A DNA stretch of 6,689 nucleotides from Candidatus Njordarchaeota archaeon (GCA_029856625.1 JAHKLG010000073.1:1-6689); one strand, 5' to 3'; counted from the first letter of the stretch, positions 1-5,599 are shown. Made by a program: numbers and translations. The notes: generated from the sequence alone by a model not told the origin.

Positions 1-2
1 TG

Positions 3-623
3 GGCTCTCCGGAAATTTGGAAAAAAGCGGAAAATGCTCTGGCCGAAGCTCTCGAGTCGGAGAGTATACAATATAAAGTTGTCCCTGGAGAGGCAGCGTT
101 CTATGGTCCGAAGATTGATGTAAAAATTACTGATGCTCTAGGCAGAAAATGGCAATGCACCACCATTCAGCTAGACTTTAATCTACCTAGGAGATTTAAT
201 GCTACCTATGTGGATCGGGATAATAAAGAGAAACATGTAGTGATGATCCATAGAGCATTATTAGGATCGCTTGAGAGATTTTTTGGAATCTTAATAGAGC
301 ACTTCGGTGGCGATTTTCCATTATGGATTGCTCCAATCCAAGCAATAGTGATACCTATTAGTGATAAGGTCATGCCATATGCTGAAAAAGTTTATCATAG
401 ACTACTCAAAGAGGGTATAAGAGTTGTACTAGACACGTCCCATGAGACGATCTCGAAGAAAATAATAAACGCCGAAATTAATAAGATTCCATATATTATC
501 GTTGTAGGTCAAAGAGAGGCTAAGAAAGGAACTGTTAATGTACGCCGAAGAAAGAGAGGCGTATTAGGTGAGATGACCATTGAAGAACTCACGAACAAAA
601 TGAGAGAAGAAATCACTTTATAA
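3..623 (+). CDS. thrS: Threonyl-tRNA synthetase, C-terminal part (5' end outside window)
   Basis: This is the last 206 residues of a class II threonyl-tRNA synthetase, which charges tRNA-Thr with threonine in the cytoplasm. The frame is open from base 3 to the TAA at 621-623, so the start lies left of the window. Visible family signatures are AFYGPKIDV (residues 32-40 of the visible part), WQCTTIQLDF (50-59), and MIHRALLGSLERF (81-93). The last carries the zinc-ligand His83 and the motif 3 Arg92, in the same spacing as in the E. coli enzyme (His511, Arg520). The anticodon-binding domain follows from about residue 108 (PLWIAPIQ) to the end, including PYIIVVGQRE and a basic VRRRKRG stretch. An ATG at 210 is internal and is not a start. 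Whether the enzyme has an N-terminal editing domain cannot be seen; some crenarchaea carry a version without one. Identification is secure. Confidence 0.97.
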   Translation, partial: GSPEIWKKAENALAEALESESIQYKVVPGEAAFYGPKIDVKITDALGRKWQCTTIQLDFNLPRRFNATYVDRDNKEKHVVMIHRALLGSLERFFGILIEHFGGDFPLWIAPIQAIVIPISDKVMPYAEKVYHRLLKEGIRVVLDTSHETISKKIINAEINKIPYIIVVGQREAKKGTVNVRRRKRGVLGEMTIEELTNKMREEITL

Positions 624-636
624 TCTTTCTTCCTTC
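624..636 (+). terminator. Pyrimidine-rich putative transcription end after thrS
   Basis: Directly after the thrS stop codon is a T/C-rich run (TCTTTCTTCCTT and flanking bases). Archaeal RNA polymerase commonly terminates at T-rich stretches without a hairpin, and no hairpin is seen here. The run is interrupted by C residues, so this is only a plausible site. The rest of 637-749 shows no gene. Confidence 0.3.
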
Positions 637-697
637 CACATTCTAGTTCTTCTACATTAATTCCACTAATACGACTTCTCTCATTACTTTTGTTGAG

Positions 698-706
698 TAA
701 TATATT
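698..706 (+). promoter_or_regulatory. Possible TATA-like element for the Roadblock/GTPase pair
   Basis: The sequence TAATATATT lies about 45-50 bases upstream of the Roadblock start codon. With archaeal spacing of about 25 bases it would place transcription start near 727, leaving a leader of about 20 bases that includes the Shine-Dalgarno site. A second AT stretch, CTATATA at 720-726, is an alternative but would leave no leader for the ribosome-binding site. Assigned by eye only. Confidence 0.35.
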
Positions 707-749
707 CTGGCGAACGTTCTATATAGATCATTTTATTAGGGGTGTCTAA

Positions 750-1142
750 ATGAGTATAGCTCAGAATCATCTCATTAACTCATTAGCTAGCGTAAGGGAC
801 GAAATAAATAAGATCCTCCGGATAAATAGGGGAATAAAATCTATTGTGATTAGTTTAAATGATGGCACACCCGTTCTCTCGTCAACCAATGATCTCAGAG
901 TGGCTTCTTTGTTAGCTGCTGTAGCAACAGCCCTCCAGAACATCGCGGTAAGAGCTGGAAATCTGACTAATTCGGGTGAATTAAAGAAAATTATTGCCCA
1001 CTACATACGAGATAAGATAATAGTAGTTTCTGCTAATAATAATTACAACATCCTAATTCGGGCAAGCTCTGATGCTCCCCTCGGTATTATTCTACGAGAC
1101 ATTATGATCCTTGTAAACAAGATAAAGGAGATTAATATGTAG
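750..1142 (+). CDS. Roadblock/LC7-domain protein, GTPase partner (MglB-like)
   Basis: This 130-residue protein is about the length of a single Roadblock/LC7 domain. It has an N-terminal helix (about 5-24), a strand with the typical IKSIVISLNDGTPVLSS pattern (29-45), and a central Ala-rich helix (VASLLAAVATALQNIAVRAG, 51-70). A strand pair follows (about 79-104), then a C-terminal helix starting after the characteristic D-APLG-I segment (108-112). Roadblock proteins dimerise and act as activators or scaffolds for small Ras-like GTPases; bacterial MglB and eukaryotic LAMTOR/dynein light chain are the known examples. The next gene, 25 bases downstream on the same strand, is such a GTPase, which supports this role. 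The start is set by AGGGGTG at 738-744, five bases before the ATG. No signal peptide or membrane segment is seen. The family call is firm; the exact process served is unknown. Confidence 0.88.
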   Translation: MSIAQNHLINSLASVRDEINKILRINRGIKSIVISLNDGTPVLSSTNDLRVASLLAAVATALQNIAVRAGNLTNSGELKKIIAHYIRDKIIVVSANNNYNILIRASSDAPLGIILRDIMILVNKIKEINM

Positions 1143-1156
1143 CTTCCATTGATTCT

Positions 1157-1162
1157 GAGGTG
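1157..1162 (+). promoter_or_regulatory. Shine-Dalgarno site of the small GTPase
   Basis: GAGGTG sits five bases upstream of the ATG at 1168. It decides between that ATG and a second in-frame ATG at residue 4, favouring the first. Confidence 0.8.
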
Positions 1163-1167
1163 TCTCT

Positions 1168-1692
1168 ATGCTTAAAATGATTAGTAAGATCGTGTTTATT
1201 GGGGATGGTGGTGTGGGGAAATCATCATTAGTGAAAAAATATCTAGAAGGCACCTTATCAAACACGATCACACTTGGCGTTGACTTTCATTATATACAAG
1301 CGAATGATCAGGTTTTTGTCTTATGGGATTTTAGTGGTCAAAAAAGGTTTAGAGAATTAATAGAAAACCTAGTTGTAGGGGCCTCGGTAATCGTTATGGT
1401 ATTTGATTTAAGCAGACCAAGAACTCTCTTTAATCTCCTTAAATGGGCTAACATGATAAGAAAGAAATTGAAGAATGATGTCAAAGTAATCGTTGTAGGG
1501 AATAAAAAAGATTTGGGTGCACGGGTTGATGATGAATTGTTAAAGAAGTTTTTATCTAATTTTCCATTAGAGGTTGTAACTTATATAGAGACTTCGGCTA
1601 AGACAGGGGAGAATGTCGCATTATTGTTTCAAAAAATAGTTGAAGTGGCTAATAAGAAACCTTTACGATCCATTCAGTTATCCATTGGTTAG
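1168..1692 (+). CDS. Small Ras/Rab-like GTPase
   Basis: This 174-residue single-domain GTP-binding protein has all five G motifs of the Ras superfamily. They are the P-loop GDGGVGKS (12-19), switch I Thr35 in TLGVDF, the Rab-like WDFSGQ (53-58) with the switch II glutamine Gln58, NKKD (112-115) for guanine specificity, and ETSAK (141-145). The TLGVDF and WDFSGQ segments resemble Rab/Gtr-like proteins more than translation or Obg-type GTPases. The C-terminus (KPLRSIQLSIG) has no cysteine, so it lacks a prenylation site, and any membrane contact would have to be indirect. It is cotranscribed, on spacing, with the Roadblock gene 25 bases upstream. By analogy with MglA/MglB, the pair probably forms a GTPase and its regulator, acting in polarity, trafficking-like or signalling functions that are not known for this organism. 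Confidence 0.93.
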   Translation: MLKMISKIVFIGDGGVGKSSLVKKYLEGTLSNTITLGVDFHYIQANDQVFVLWDFSGQKRFRELIENLVVGASVIVMVFDLSRPRTLFNLLKWANMIRKKLKNDVKVIVVGNKKDLGARVDDELLKKFLSNFPLEVVTYIETSAKTGENVALLFQKIVEVANKKPLRSIQLSIG

Positions 1693-1694
1693 TT

Positions 1695-2393
1695 TTATGA
1701 CTTAATTACTTTCTTAAGGATATCTAAAGAAAATGTTTCTAGTATTTTTACTCCAGAACTTGTGCCGATAACATCAGCACCAGCTTTAATCATCATTAAT
1801 GCTTTCTCTGCGTCCCTAATACCACCAGCGGCCTTTATTTTAATTTCGTCACCCACCACTCTTTTTATTATCCGAATATCTTCGATTGATGCACCTCGAG
1901 GACCAAACCCAGTACATGTTTTTACGAAATGCGCACCACCATCCATAACTAATTTGGCTGCTCTCTCGATTTCTTCTCTAGACAAGAATCCAGTTTCTAT
2001 AATGACCTTAACTGGTTTCGGCTTTATTGCATTTACCACAGCCTCTATATCCTCTCTTACTTTTTCATAGTCCTTACTCTTAAACGCGGAGATATTCATT
2101 ACCATATCTATCTCATCCGCCCCTCTCTGGATCGCCCATTTTGCCTCCATCACCTTTATCTCTGTATCAACATAACCCCAAGGAAAACCAACCACAGTAA
2201 CTACAAGAACACCACTATTTCTAACTCGTTCCTTAGCGAGTGGAACCCATATAGGAGGAATGCAGACAGCTCTAAACCTATATTTAATGGCTTCATCGAT
2301 TGTTCTAATGATATCTTGTTTAGAACTGGCGGGCTTAACATTTGTATGATCGATTCTCTTGGCTAATTCCTCAATAGTTCTAGGTAATGACAA
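1695..2393 (-). CDS. deoC: Deoxyribose-phosphate aldolase
   Basis: This 232-residue class I aldolase reversibly cleaves 2-deoxyribose 5-phosphate into glyceraldehyde 3-phosphate and acetaldehyde, in the cytoplasm, as part of deoxynucleoside breakdown. The active-site set is complete: Asp96 in DEIDMV, the Schiff-base Lys158 in HFVKTCTGFG, and the second lysine Lys187 in IKAAGGIRD. The phosphate-binding loop GTSSG is at 210-214. The N-terminal LAKRIDHTNVKP is also typical of the family. The gene starts with TTG at 2393, supported by a strong Shine-Dalgarno GAGGTGA (2407-2401, minus strand) seven bases upstream; no ATG is better placed. It is convergent with the GTPase gene, only two bases separating the stops, and divergent from the permease gene. 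No other nucleoside-catabolism gene is beside it. Confidence 0.96.
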   Translation of the reverse strand: MSLPRTIEELAKRIDHTNVKPASSKQDIIRTIDEAIKYRFRAVCIPPIWVPLAKERVRNSGVLVVTVVGFPWGYVDTEIKVMEAKWAIQRGADEIDMVMNISAFKSKDYEKVREDIEAVVNAIKPKPVKVIIETGFLSREEIERAAKLVMDGGAHFVKTCTGFGPRGASIEDIRIIKRVVGDEIKIKAAGGIRDAEKALMMIKAGADVIGTSSGVKILETFSLDILKKVIKS

Positions 2394-2400
2394 GATATTA

Positions 2401-2407
2401 TCACCTC
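2401..2407 (-). promoter_or_regulatory. Shine-Dalgarno site that fixes the TTG start of deoC
   Basis: On the minus strand GAGGTGA ends seven bases before the TTG at 2393. It closely matches the complement of the archaeal 16S rRNA 3' end and makes the TTG start convincing. Confidence 0.8.
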
Positions 2408-2434
2408 ATATAGCATCGCAATGATGTAAAATAG

Positions 2435-2442
2435 ATTTAAAT
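2435..2442. promoter_or_regulatory. Palindromic TATA-like element shared by deoC and permease
   Basis: ATTTAAAT is its own reverse complement and lies in the 107-base divergent intergenic region. Counting about 26 bases from its centre gives a transcription start near 2412 for deoC (about 19-base leader containing the GAGGTGA site). It gives a start near 2465 for the permease (about 35-base leader). Both distances fit archaeal promoters. No purine-rich BRE is obvious on either side, so this rests on position and base composition. Confidence 0.45.
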
Positions 2443-2500
2443 ACTTTTAACGTTTATAGAAAGAAACTCTTTCCTTACTAAGCGAATTCTGAAATGCTTG

Positions 2501-3979
2501 ATGTCTTCTAATATTTCTAGATTAAAGAGGTCACCACCTTTGAAAACTTCAAACATTCAACAAGGAGCCCGCTTAAGAAAGGCCATAGGATTTTTTGGAG
2601 CCTTAATGTTCGGGATTGGTGGAATGATTGGTGGAGGCATTTTCGCATTATCTGGCGAAATAGCATTAAAAGCTGGTTTAGGAGCTATTCTTGTATTTAT
2701 CATCACGGGATTTATAGCCCTTTCATCTGGATTAGTCTATGCCGAATTCTCAACAAGGATCGTTAGTTCAGGGGGAGGCTATAGTTTCGTTTACGAGACA
2801 TTTCCAGAATTCTTAGGATTCGTAACTGGATGGTGGTTCTTTCTTGCATATACATTCGCAGGCGCATTTTATGCTGAAGTATTTGGTAAATATCTGAGCG
2901 TCATGACCGGTGTCCCTTATATTATTTGGAGCACCGTCCTAGCAATTATGTTTGCAATAATCAATTTTATAGGAATTAAGGAGAGCAGCATCGCGGAAAT
3001 CGTATTAACATTATTTAAGCTGTTCTTAATAGCCTTCTTTGTGTTAAGTGGACTCTTATGTTTAGATATCATAGAGGCACTTTTAAAGGCTGAGATTCAA
3101 TTCTCTGGAGCATTATTGATGATAGCGACAGTTTTTATAGCATTCGAGGGTTTCGATGTAATCGCTACATTGTCTAGTGAGATGAAAAATCCAACAAAGG
3201 ATGCGCCTAAAGCAATAATTTCATCTATTCTAATAGTCACGAGTCTTTACATACTCGTTGTTATTATTGTACTAGCAACAATCATTAAGTATGGCATACC
3301 TTCTAATGCAATACCAGAAGAAATAATCCTGTATTCCGCAAAATATGTAATTGGTGTATTAGGTTCCACTCTGTTAGGAGCTGGAGCTATAATATCGACC
3401 ATCAGCGCTTATAACGCAACATTATGTGCTGCTTCAAGGGTCGGCTTATCTATGGGAGAGAACCGTGCCTTACCTAGAATATTCAGACTTACGCATCCTA
3501 AAACGCGAACCCCACACGCCTCAATTTTTCTAAGCACAACGATTATTCTTTTACTACTAATAGGATCCAGTTTCATGTTCTCTGCAGAAGAAATAAGCAT
3601 CGTTTTTAGTCAATTAGCAAGTCTTGCATTCGCATTTTCCTTCGCAATGGTAGACTTCTCCTTAATAATATATAGAGGAATTTATGGTGATAATATGAAT
3701 GGTTTTCATGTACCCCTTTATCCAGTAATACCCCTATTTGGATTTATGAGCGCCTTTATAATAGGGGGGATATTAGCCTCATTCAGCCTCACGGTTTTTC
3801 TTGTATTTCTCTTACTTACATTGTTTGGCATAGTATTCTACTTAGCGATCATGAGAAGAGCTAAGTCCCTAGAGGAGGTCTTAAGAATTATAATAAATGA
3901 TTTTACGAGAGCAAAAGAAGCATTATCAATAAGAAAACTAATTAAGCTAGAAAGAGAGAACAAAACAGGAAATCCTTAA
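2501..3979 (+). CDS. APC-superfamily amino-acid permease, 12 membrane segments
   Basis: This 492-residue membrane transporter probably takes up amino acids or related compounds by proton- or sodium-coupled symport or exchange. It shows the APC fold hallmarks. TM1 carries the substrate-binding glycine motif GIGGMIGGGIF (about residues 38-48). TM6 carries the FIAFEGFD pattern (about 212-219), followed by the loop EMKNPTKDAPKAI (about 227-239). About twelve hydrophobic segments can be counted, starting near residues 30, 61, 107, 142, 166, 202, 239, 280, 341, 367, 407 and 430. A hydrophilic N-terminus of about 28 residues and a charged C-terminal tail of about 40 residues are predicted to be cytoplasmic. 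The start is ATG 2501; a TTG directly before it (2498) would add one residue, and no clear Shine-Dalgarno site distinguishes them. The substrate cannot be assigned. The gene stands alone, divergent from deoC. Confidence 0.93.
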   Translation: MSSNISRLKRSPPLKTSNIQQGARLRKAIGFFGALMFGIGGMIGGGIFALSGEIALKAGLGAILVFIITGFIALSSGLVYAEFSTRIVSSGGGYSFVYETFPEFLGFVTGWWFFLAYTFAGAFYAEVFGKYLSVMTGVPYIIWSTVLAIMFAIINFIGIKESSIAEIVLTLFKLFLIAFFVLSGLLCLDIIEALLKAEIQFSGALLMIATVFIAFEGFDVIATLSSEMKNPTKDAPKAIISSILIVTSLYILVVIIVLATIIKYGIPSNAIPEEIILYSAKYVIGVLGSTLLGAGAIISTISAYNATLCAASRVGLSMGENRALPRIFRLTHPKTRTPHASIFLSTTIILLLLIGSSFMFSAEEISIVFSQLASLAFAFSFAMVDFSLIIYRGIYGDNMNGFHVPLYPVIPLFGFMSAFIIGGILASFSLTVFLVFLLLTLFGIVFYLAIMRRAKSLEEVLRIIINDFTRAKEALSIRKLIKLERENKTGNP

Positions 3980-3980
3980 A

Positions 3981-4034
3981 ATGATGATTCCTTACTACAC
4001 CAGAAATAAAGAACAATGGGCTAGCTACAACTGA
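3981..4034 (+). ncRNA. Weak candidate C/D box sRNA in the permease 3' region
   Basis: A perfect box C (ATGATGA, 3981-3987) begins one base after the permease stop codon, and a perfect box D (CTGA) lies at 4031-4034. The 54-base span is normal for archaeal C/D sRNAs. The inner boxes are poor: a possible D' (CAGA, 4001-4004) after a 13-base guide, and a C' (ACAATGG, 4013-4019) matching only about four of seven positions, separated by 8 bases. No good terminal stem is seen. With only two sound boxes this could be chance. Confidence 0.28.
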
Positions 4035-4068
4035 AGTTTTGTAGTATAAGTATATGGGGTTATATAAT

Positions 4069-4644
4069 TCATTCCCTCCTGAATCTTATCTGAAAAGCGG
4101 ATTCTGCTAAAACTTCTATTATGGGTGAGTCATAGCCATCCCCTTTCCTGGCATCGTACACATCATACACCTGCACTCTCTTTCTAGCTTTTTTAATTGC
4201 AGAATCGGTCGCGGCTGCCGCAATGATAATGCATACAATCCCTCTCTCGTTTCTTATTTCATTATTAAATACTATATCATACGTAGTTACGAAATCTTCG
4301 TCAATAATGTCTGGAACAAAAATGTAAGCTTCGGGTGGACCTAAAAGAGAACCCCGCGTTTTGAAAACATCTATCTTTAAACCAAATAACTCCGTATTTT
4401 CCTCAAATTCAACACCTTTCTTCTTAAACAATTCTTTTAGCAAGTCTCTTAGCCTCTTAACAATACTTTCGGCCATTCTAATCCATGGTCTCTTAAGTTT
4501 TTCAATCGCAATTCTTAACGTGTCTGCAGCTTCCGGAGAAAGCTCTATTTCTATCTCTTTACCATCCTCTCCTAAGCACTTGAGAATTAGTCCTCCATCA
4601 TCCGTTCGTGCTGTTTTCTTTATTTCCTTAATAATGATGAGCAC
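4069..4644 (-). CDS. Uncharacterised protein, second gene of minus-strand operon
   Basis: I do not recognise this 191-residue protein. It has a short N-terminal strand-rich part (1-35) and a long charged helix with coiled-coil character (about 36-76, including WIRMAESIVKRLRDLLKELF). A mixed alpha/beta C-terminal half follows (about 86-190). That half contains AYIFVPDIIDEDFVTTYDIVFNNE and then a hydrophobic strand (VCIIIAAAATD, 137-147) leading into a basic helix (AIKKARKRVQVYDVYD). A helix followed by a strand-Asp-strand-helix order recalls archaeal PD-(D/E)XK-like proteins of the DUF3782 kind. However, the E-x-K catalytic pair is not visible, so this is a weak resemblance only. No signal peptide or membrane segment is seen. 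The start is GTG 4644, with GAGG (4657-4654, minus strand) nine bases upstream; a stronger GAGGTG overlaps the start codon itself. The gene begins 24 bases after the YbjN-like gene and is probably cotranscribed. Confidence 0.75.
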   Translation of the reverse strand: MLIIIKEIKKTARTDDGGLILKCLGEDGKEIEIELSPEAADTLRIAIEKLKRPWIRMAESIVKRLRDLLKELFKKKGVEFEENTELFGLKIDVFKTRGSLLGPPEAYIFVPDIIDEDFVTTYDIVFNNEIRNERGIVCIIIAAAATDSAIKKARKRVQVYDVYDARKGDGYDSPIIEVLAESAFQIRFRRE

Positions 4645-4668
4645 CTCAGCCGGCCTCGGTGAAATAAT

Positions 4669-5142
4669 TCATAAATATAAAGCTTCAAGGGCTCTTTTCT
4701 TTAACTCCTCCACATGCTCCCTTAGATCCGGAATTCCCTCCTCAAGAAAAACTTTTATAGCGTTTATTATCGCCTCGTATTTCTCCTCAAATACATCGTA
4801 AACAAAGCTGTCTGCGTGTATCTCATTACTCACTAGAATAATTTCTCGAGTCCTATCGTATTGGAAACTAGTATCAGCATATTCATTATTTAGCCATAAT
4901 AGAACCTCAAAAAGTCTGTACTTTATTTCTTTGCTTAAGTTATCAACCCGTAAAAGAGGCGCATAAATAAAGACCCACTCTTCTTCAACATTTACAAATA
5001 TTTTCCATGAAATTCCTTCACCTATCTTTTCATTAACAATGAAGACTCTCCTCTCCTCATCATATTCAAAATCTTTTTTCATGATATCCTTAAGATATCT
5101 CCTAATCTTGGCCTCTAAGTAATCGGTAAGAAACATAGACAT
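4669..5142 (-). CDS. YbjN / type III secretion chaperone-like fold protein
   Basis: This 157-residue acidic soluble protein has an N-terminal amphipathic helix (about 4-22) and a strand set (FEYDEERRVFIVNE, then ISWKIFVNVEEEWVFIYAPL, 25-63). A central helix follows (KEIKYRLFEVLLWLNNEY, 71-88), then two strands (TSFQYDRTREIILVSNEI, 91-108) and C-terminal helices (FVYDVFEEKYEAIINAIKVFLEE and LREHVEELKKRALEAL). This order, with the helix ending in LNNEY before an F-x-Y-D strand, fits the YbjN/CesT-like fold used by small binding or chaperone proteins. The partner is unknown. The frame extends upstream to an ATG at 5187, but that extension runs through a C/D box sRNA. ATG 5142 is preferred because GGGGGGTC (5153-5146) precedes it; ATG 5136 is also possible. 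It is first in an operon with the gene 24 bases downstream. Confidence 0.75.
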   Translation of the reverse strand: MSMFLTDYLEAKIRRYLKDIMKKDFEYDEERRVFIVNEKIGEGISWKIFVNVEEEWVFIYAPLLRVDNLSKEIKYRLFEVLLWLNNEYADTSFQYDRTREIILVSNEIHADSFVYDVFEEKYEAIINAIKVFLEEGIPDLREHVEELKKRALEALYL

Positions 5143-5145
5143 ACA

Positions 5146-5153
5146 GACCCCCC
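5146..5153 (-). promoter_or_regulatory. Ribosome-binding site of the YbjN-like gene, self-complementary to upstream sRNA guide
   Basis: GGGGGGTC on the minus strand lies just upstream of ATG 5142 and fits a GGAGGT-type site with one G-U pair. GACCCC at 5176-5171 (minus strand), inside the second sRNA guide, is its exact six-base complement across a loop of about 20 bases. Pairing in an uncut transcript would cover the ribosome-binding site. Confidence 0.5.
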
Positions 5154-5164
5154 AGTCCAGAAAG

Positions 5165-5215
5165 TCAGTCGGGGTCAGCCACATCATGGGTTTCAGTACG
5201 CGAAACCATCATCAT
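5165..5215 (-). ncRNA. C/D box guide sRNA (rRNA 2'-O-methylation guide)
   Basis: On the minus strand the order and spacing of all four boxes match an archaeal C/D sRNA. They are box C ATGATGA (5215-5209), a 12-base guide TGGTTTCGCGTA (5208-5197), box D' CTGA (5196-5193), a 5-base spacer AACCC (5192-5188), box C' ATGATGT (5187-5181, one mismatch), a 12-base guide GGCTGACCCCGA (5180-5169), and box D CTGA (5168-5165). Such RNAs bind L7Ae, Nop5 and fibrillarin and direct 2'-O-methylation of the target base paired to the fifth guide base upstream of D or D'. That predicts methylation of C in UACGCGAAACCA and of G in UCGGGGUCAGCC. The terminal stem is weak (GAA against CTTTC). The transcript ends are not defined by the sequence. 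A TATA-like element 34-43 bases upstream of box C would start transcription about 12 bases before it. Confidence 0.8.
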
Positions 5216-5248
5216 TTCATAGGTGATTATTTTTCATTCGCTCAACAG

Positions 5249-5258
5249 TTAAATAAAA
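5249..5258 (-). promoter_or_regulatory. TATA-like element for the sRNA and minus-strand operon
   Basis: On the minus strand TTTTATTTAA is preceded by the purine-rich GAAAAGC, which could act as a BRE. A start site about 26 bases from its centre falls near 5227. That is just before sRNA box C (5215) and about 85 bases before the ATG of the YbjN-like gene. One promoter could therefore serve both. Confidence 0.5.
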
Positions 5259-5599
5259 GCTTTTCTATCCGGATTTTATAATCTTACGTTTTACCCTTAA
5301 TAGTATTCCTAATTTGATAAACGAGAATATCTACCCTTTACTGCATATATCATCCTCCTCCCATGAATATCTAACATCAAGGAGACACACGTCTAACCCA
5401 GATCATTAGGTCTTCAGTCCGCACGCAATAAGCTACCTTCAATAATTAGCCTTCTTTGAGATAACCCAATCCCTAGAGAATTTACTAGTTCTTTGATCCA
5501 TGTAGTCTTTTTAACCATAACTAAAAGATACATCCAAACATAACTAGAAAACGATCTTCACAAATATCATGGAAAGACTCAGATCGTCCTTAAGGTGAT
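5259..5599. other. Gap without a convincing gene
   Basis: All six frames are broken by frequent stops. The longest notable open stretch is a 39-codon minus-strand frame (5533-5414) that lacks a ribosome-binding site. A purine-rich GGGAGGAGG on the minus strand (5363-5355) resembles a Shine-Dalgarno site but leads only to frames of 2-14 codons. No tRNA, C/D box set or repeat array was recognised. The stretch may be an ordinary spacer or a decayed gene. Confidence 0.5.

Noticed and set aside
1762..2070. 102-codon open frame on the plus strand
   Set aside because: It lies entirely antisense to deoC, whose active-site motifs are intact, and its translation has no family features.
3409..3600. 63-codon open frame on the minus strand
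   Set aside because: It is antisense to the well-supported permease gene and has no recognisable features.
4634..4640. Box C-like ATGATGA on the plus strand
   Set aside because: No D box follows at a suitable distance, and it lies over the start of a coding gene.
4361..4801. 146-codon open frame on the plus strand
   Set aside because: It is antisense to both minus-strand operon genes. Its Ser/Phe-rich translation is typical of the complement of Lys/Glu-rich coding DNA, and the minus-strand genes have better starts and spacing.
5353..5365. Strong Shine-Dalgarno-like GGGAGGAGG on the minus strand
   Set aside because: The ATGs after it open frames of only 2-14 codons, so it is probably just a purine-rich stretch.
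5414..5533. 39-codon minus-strand frame (contains KKTTWIKELVNSLGIGLSQRRL)
   Set aside because: It looks somewhat protein-like, but it has no ribosome-binding site, no recognised family and no continuation in other frames. It could be a gene relic but cannot be supported.
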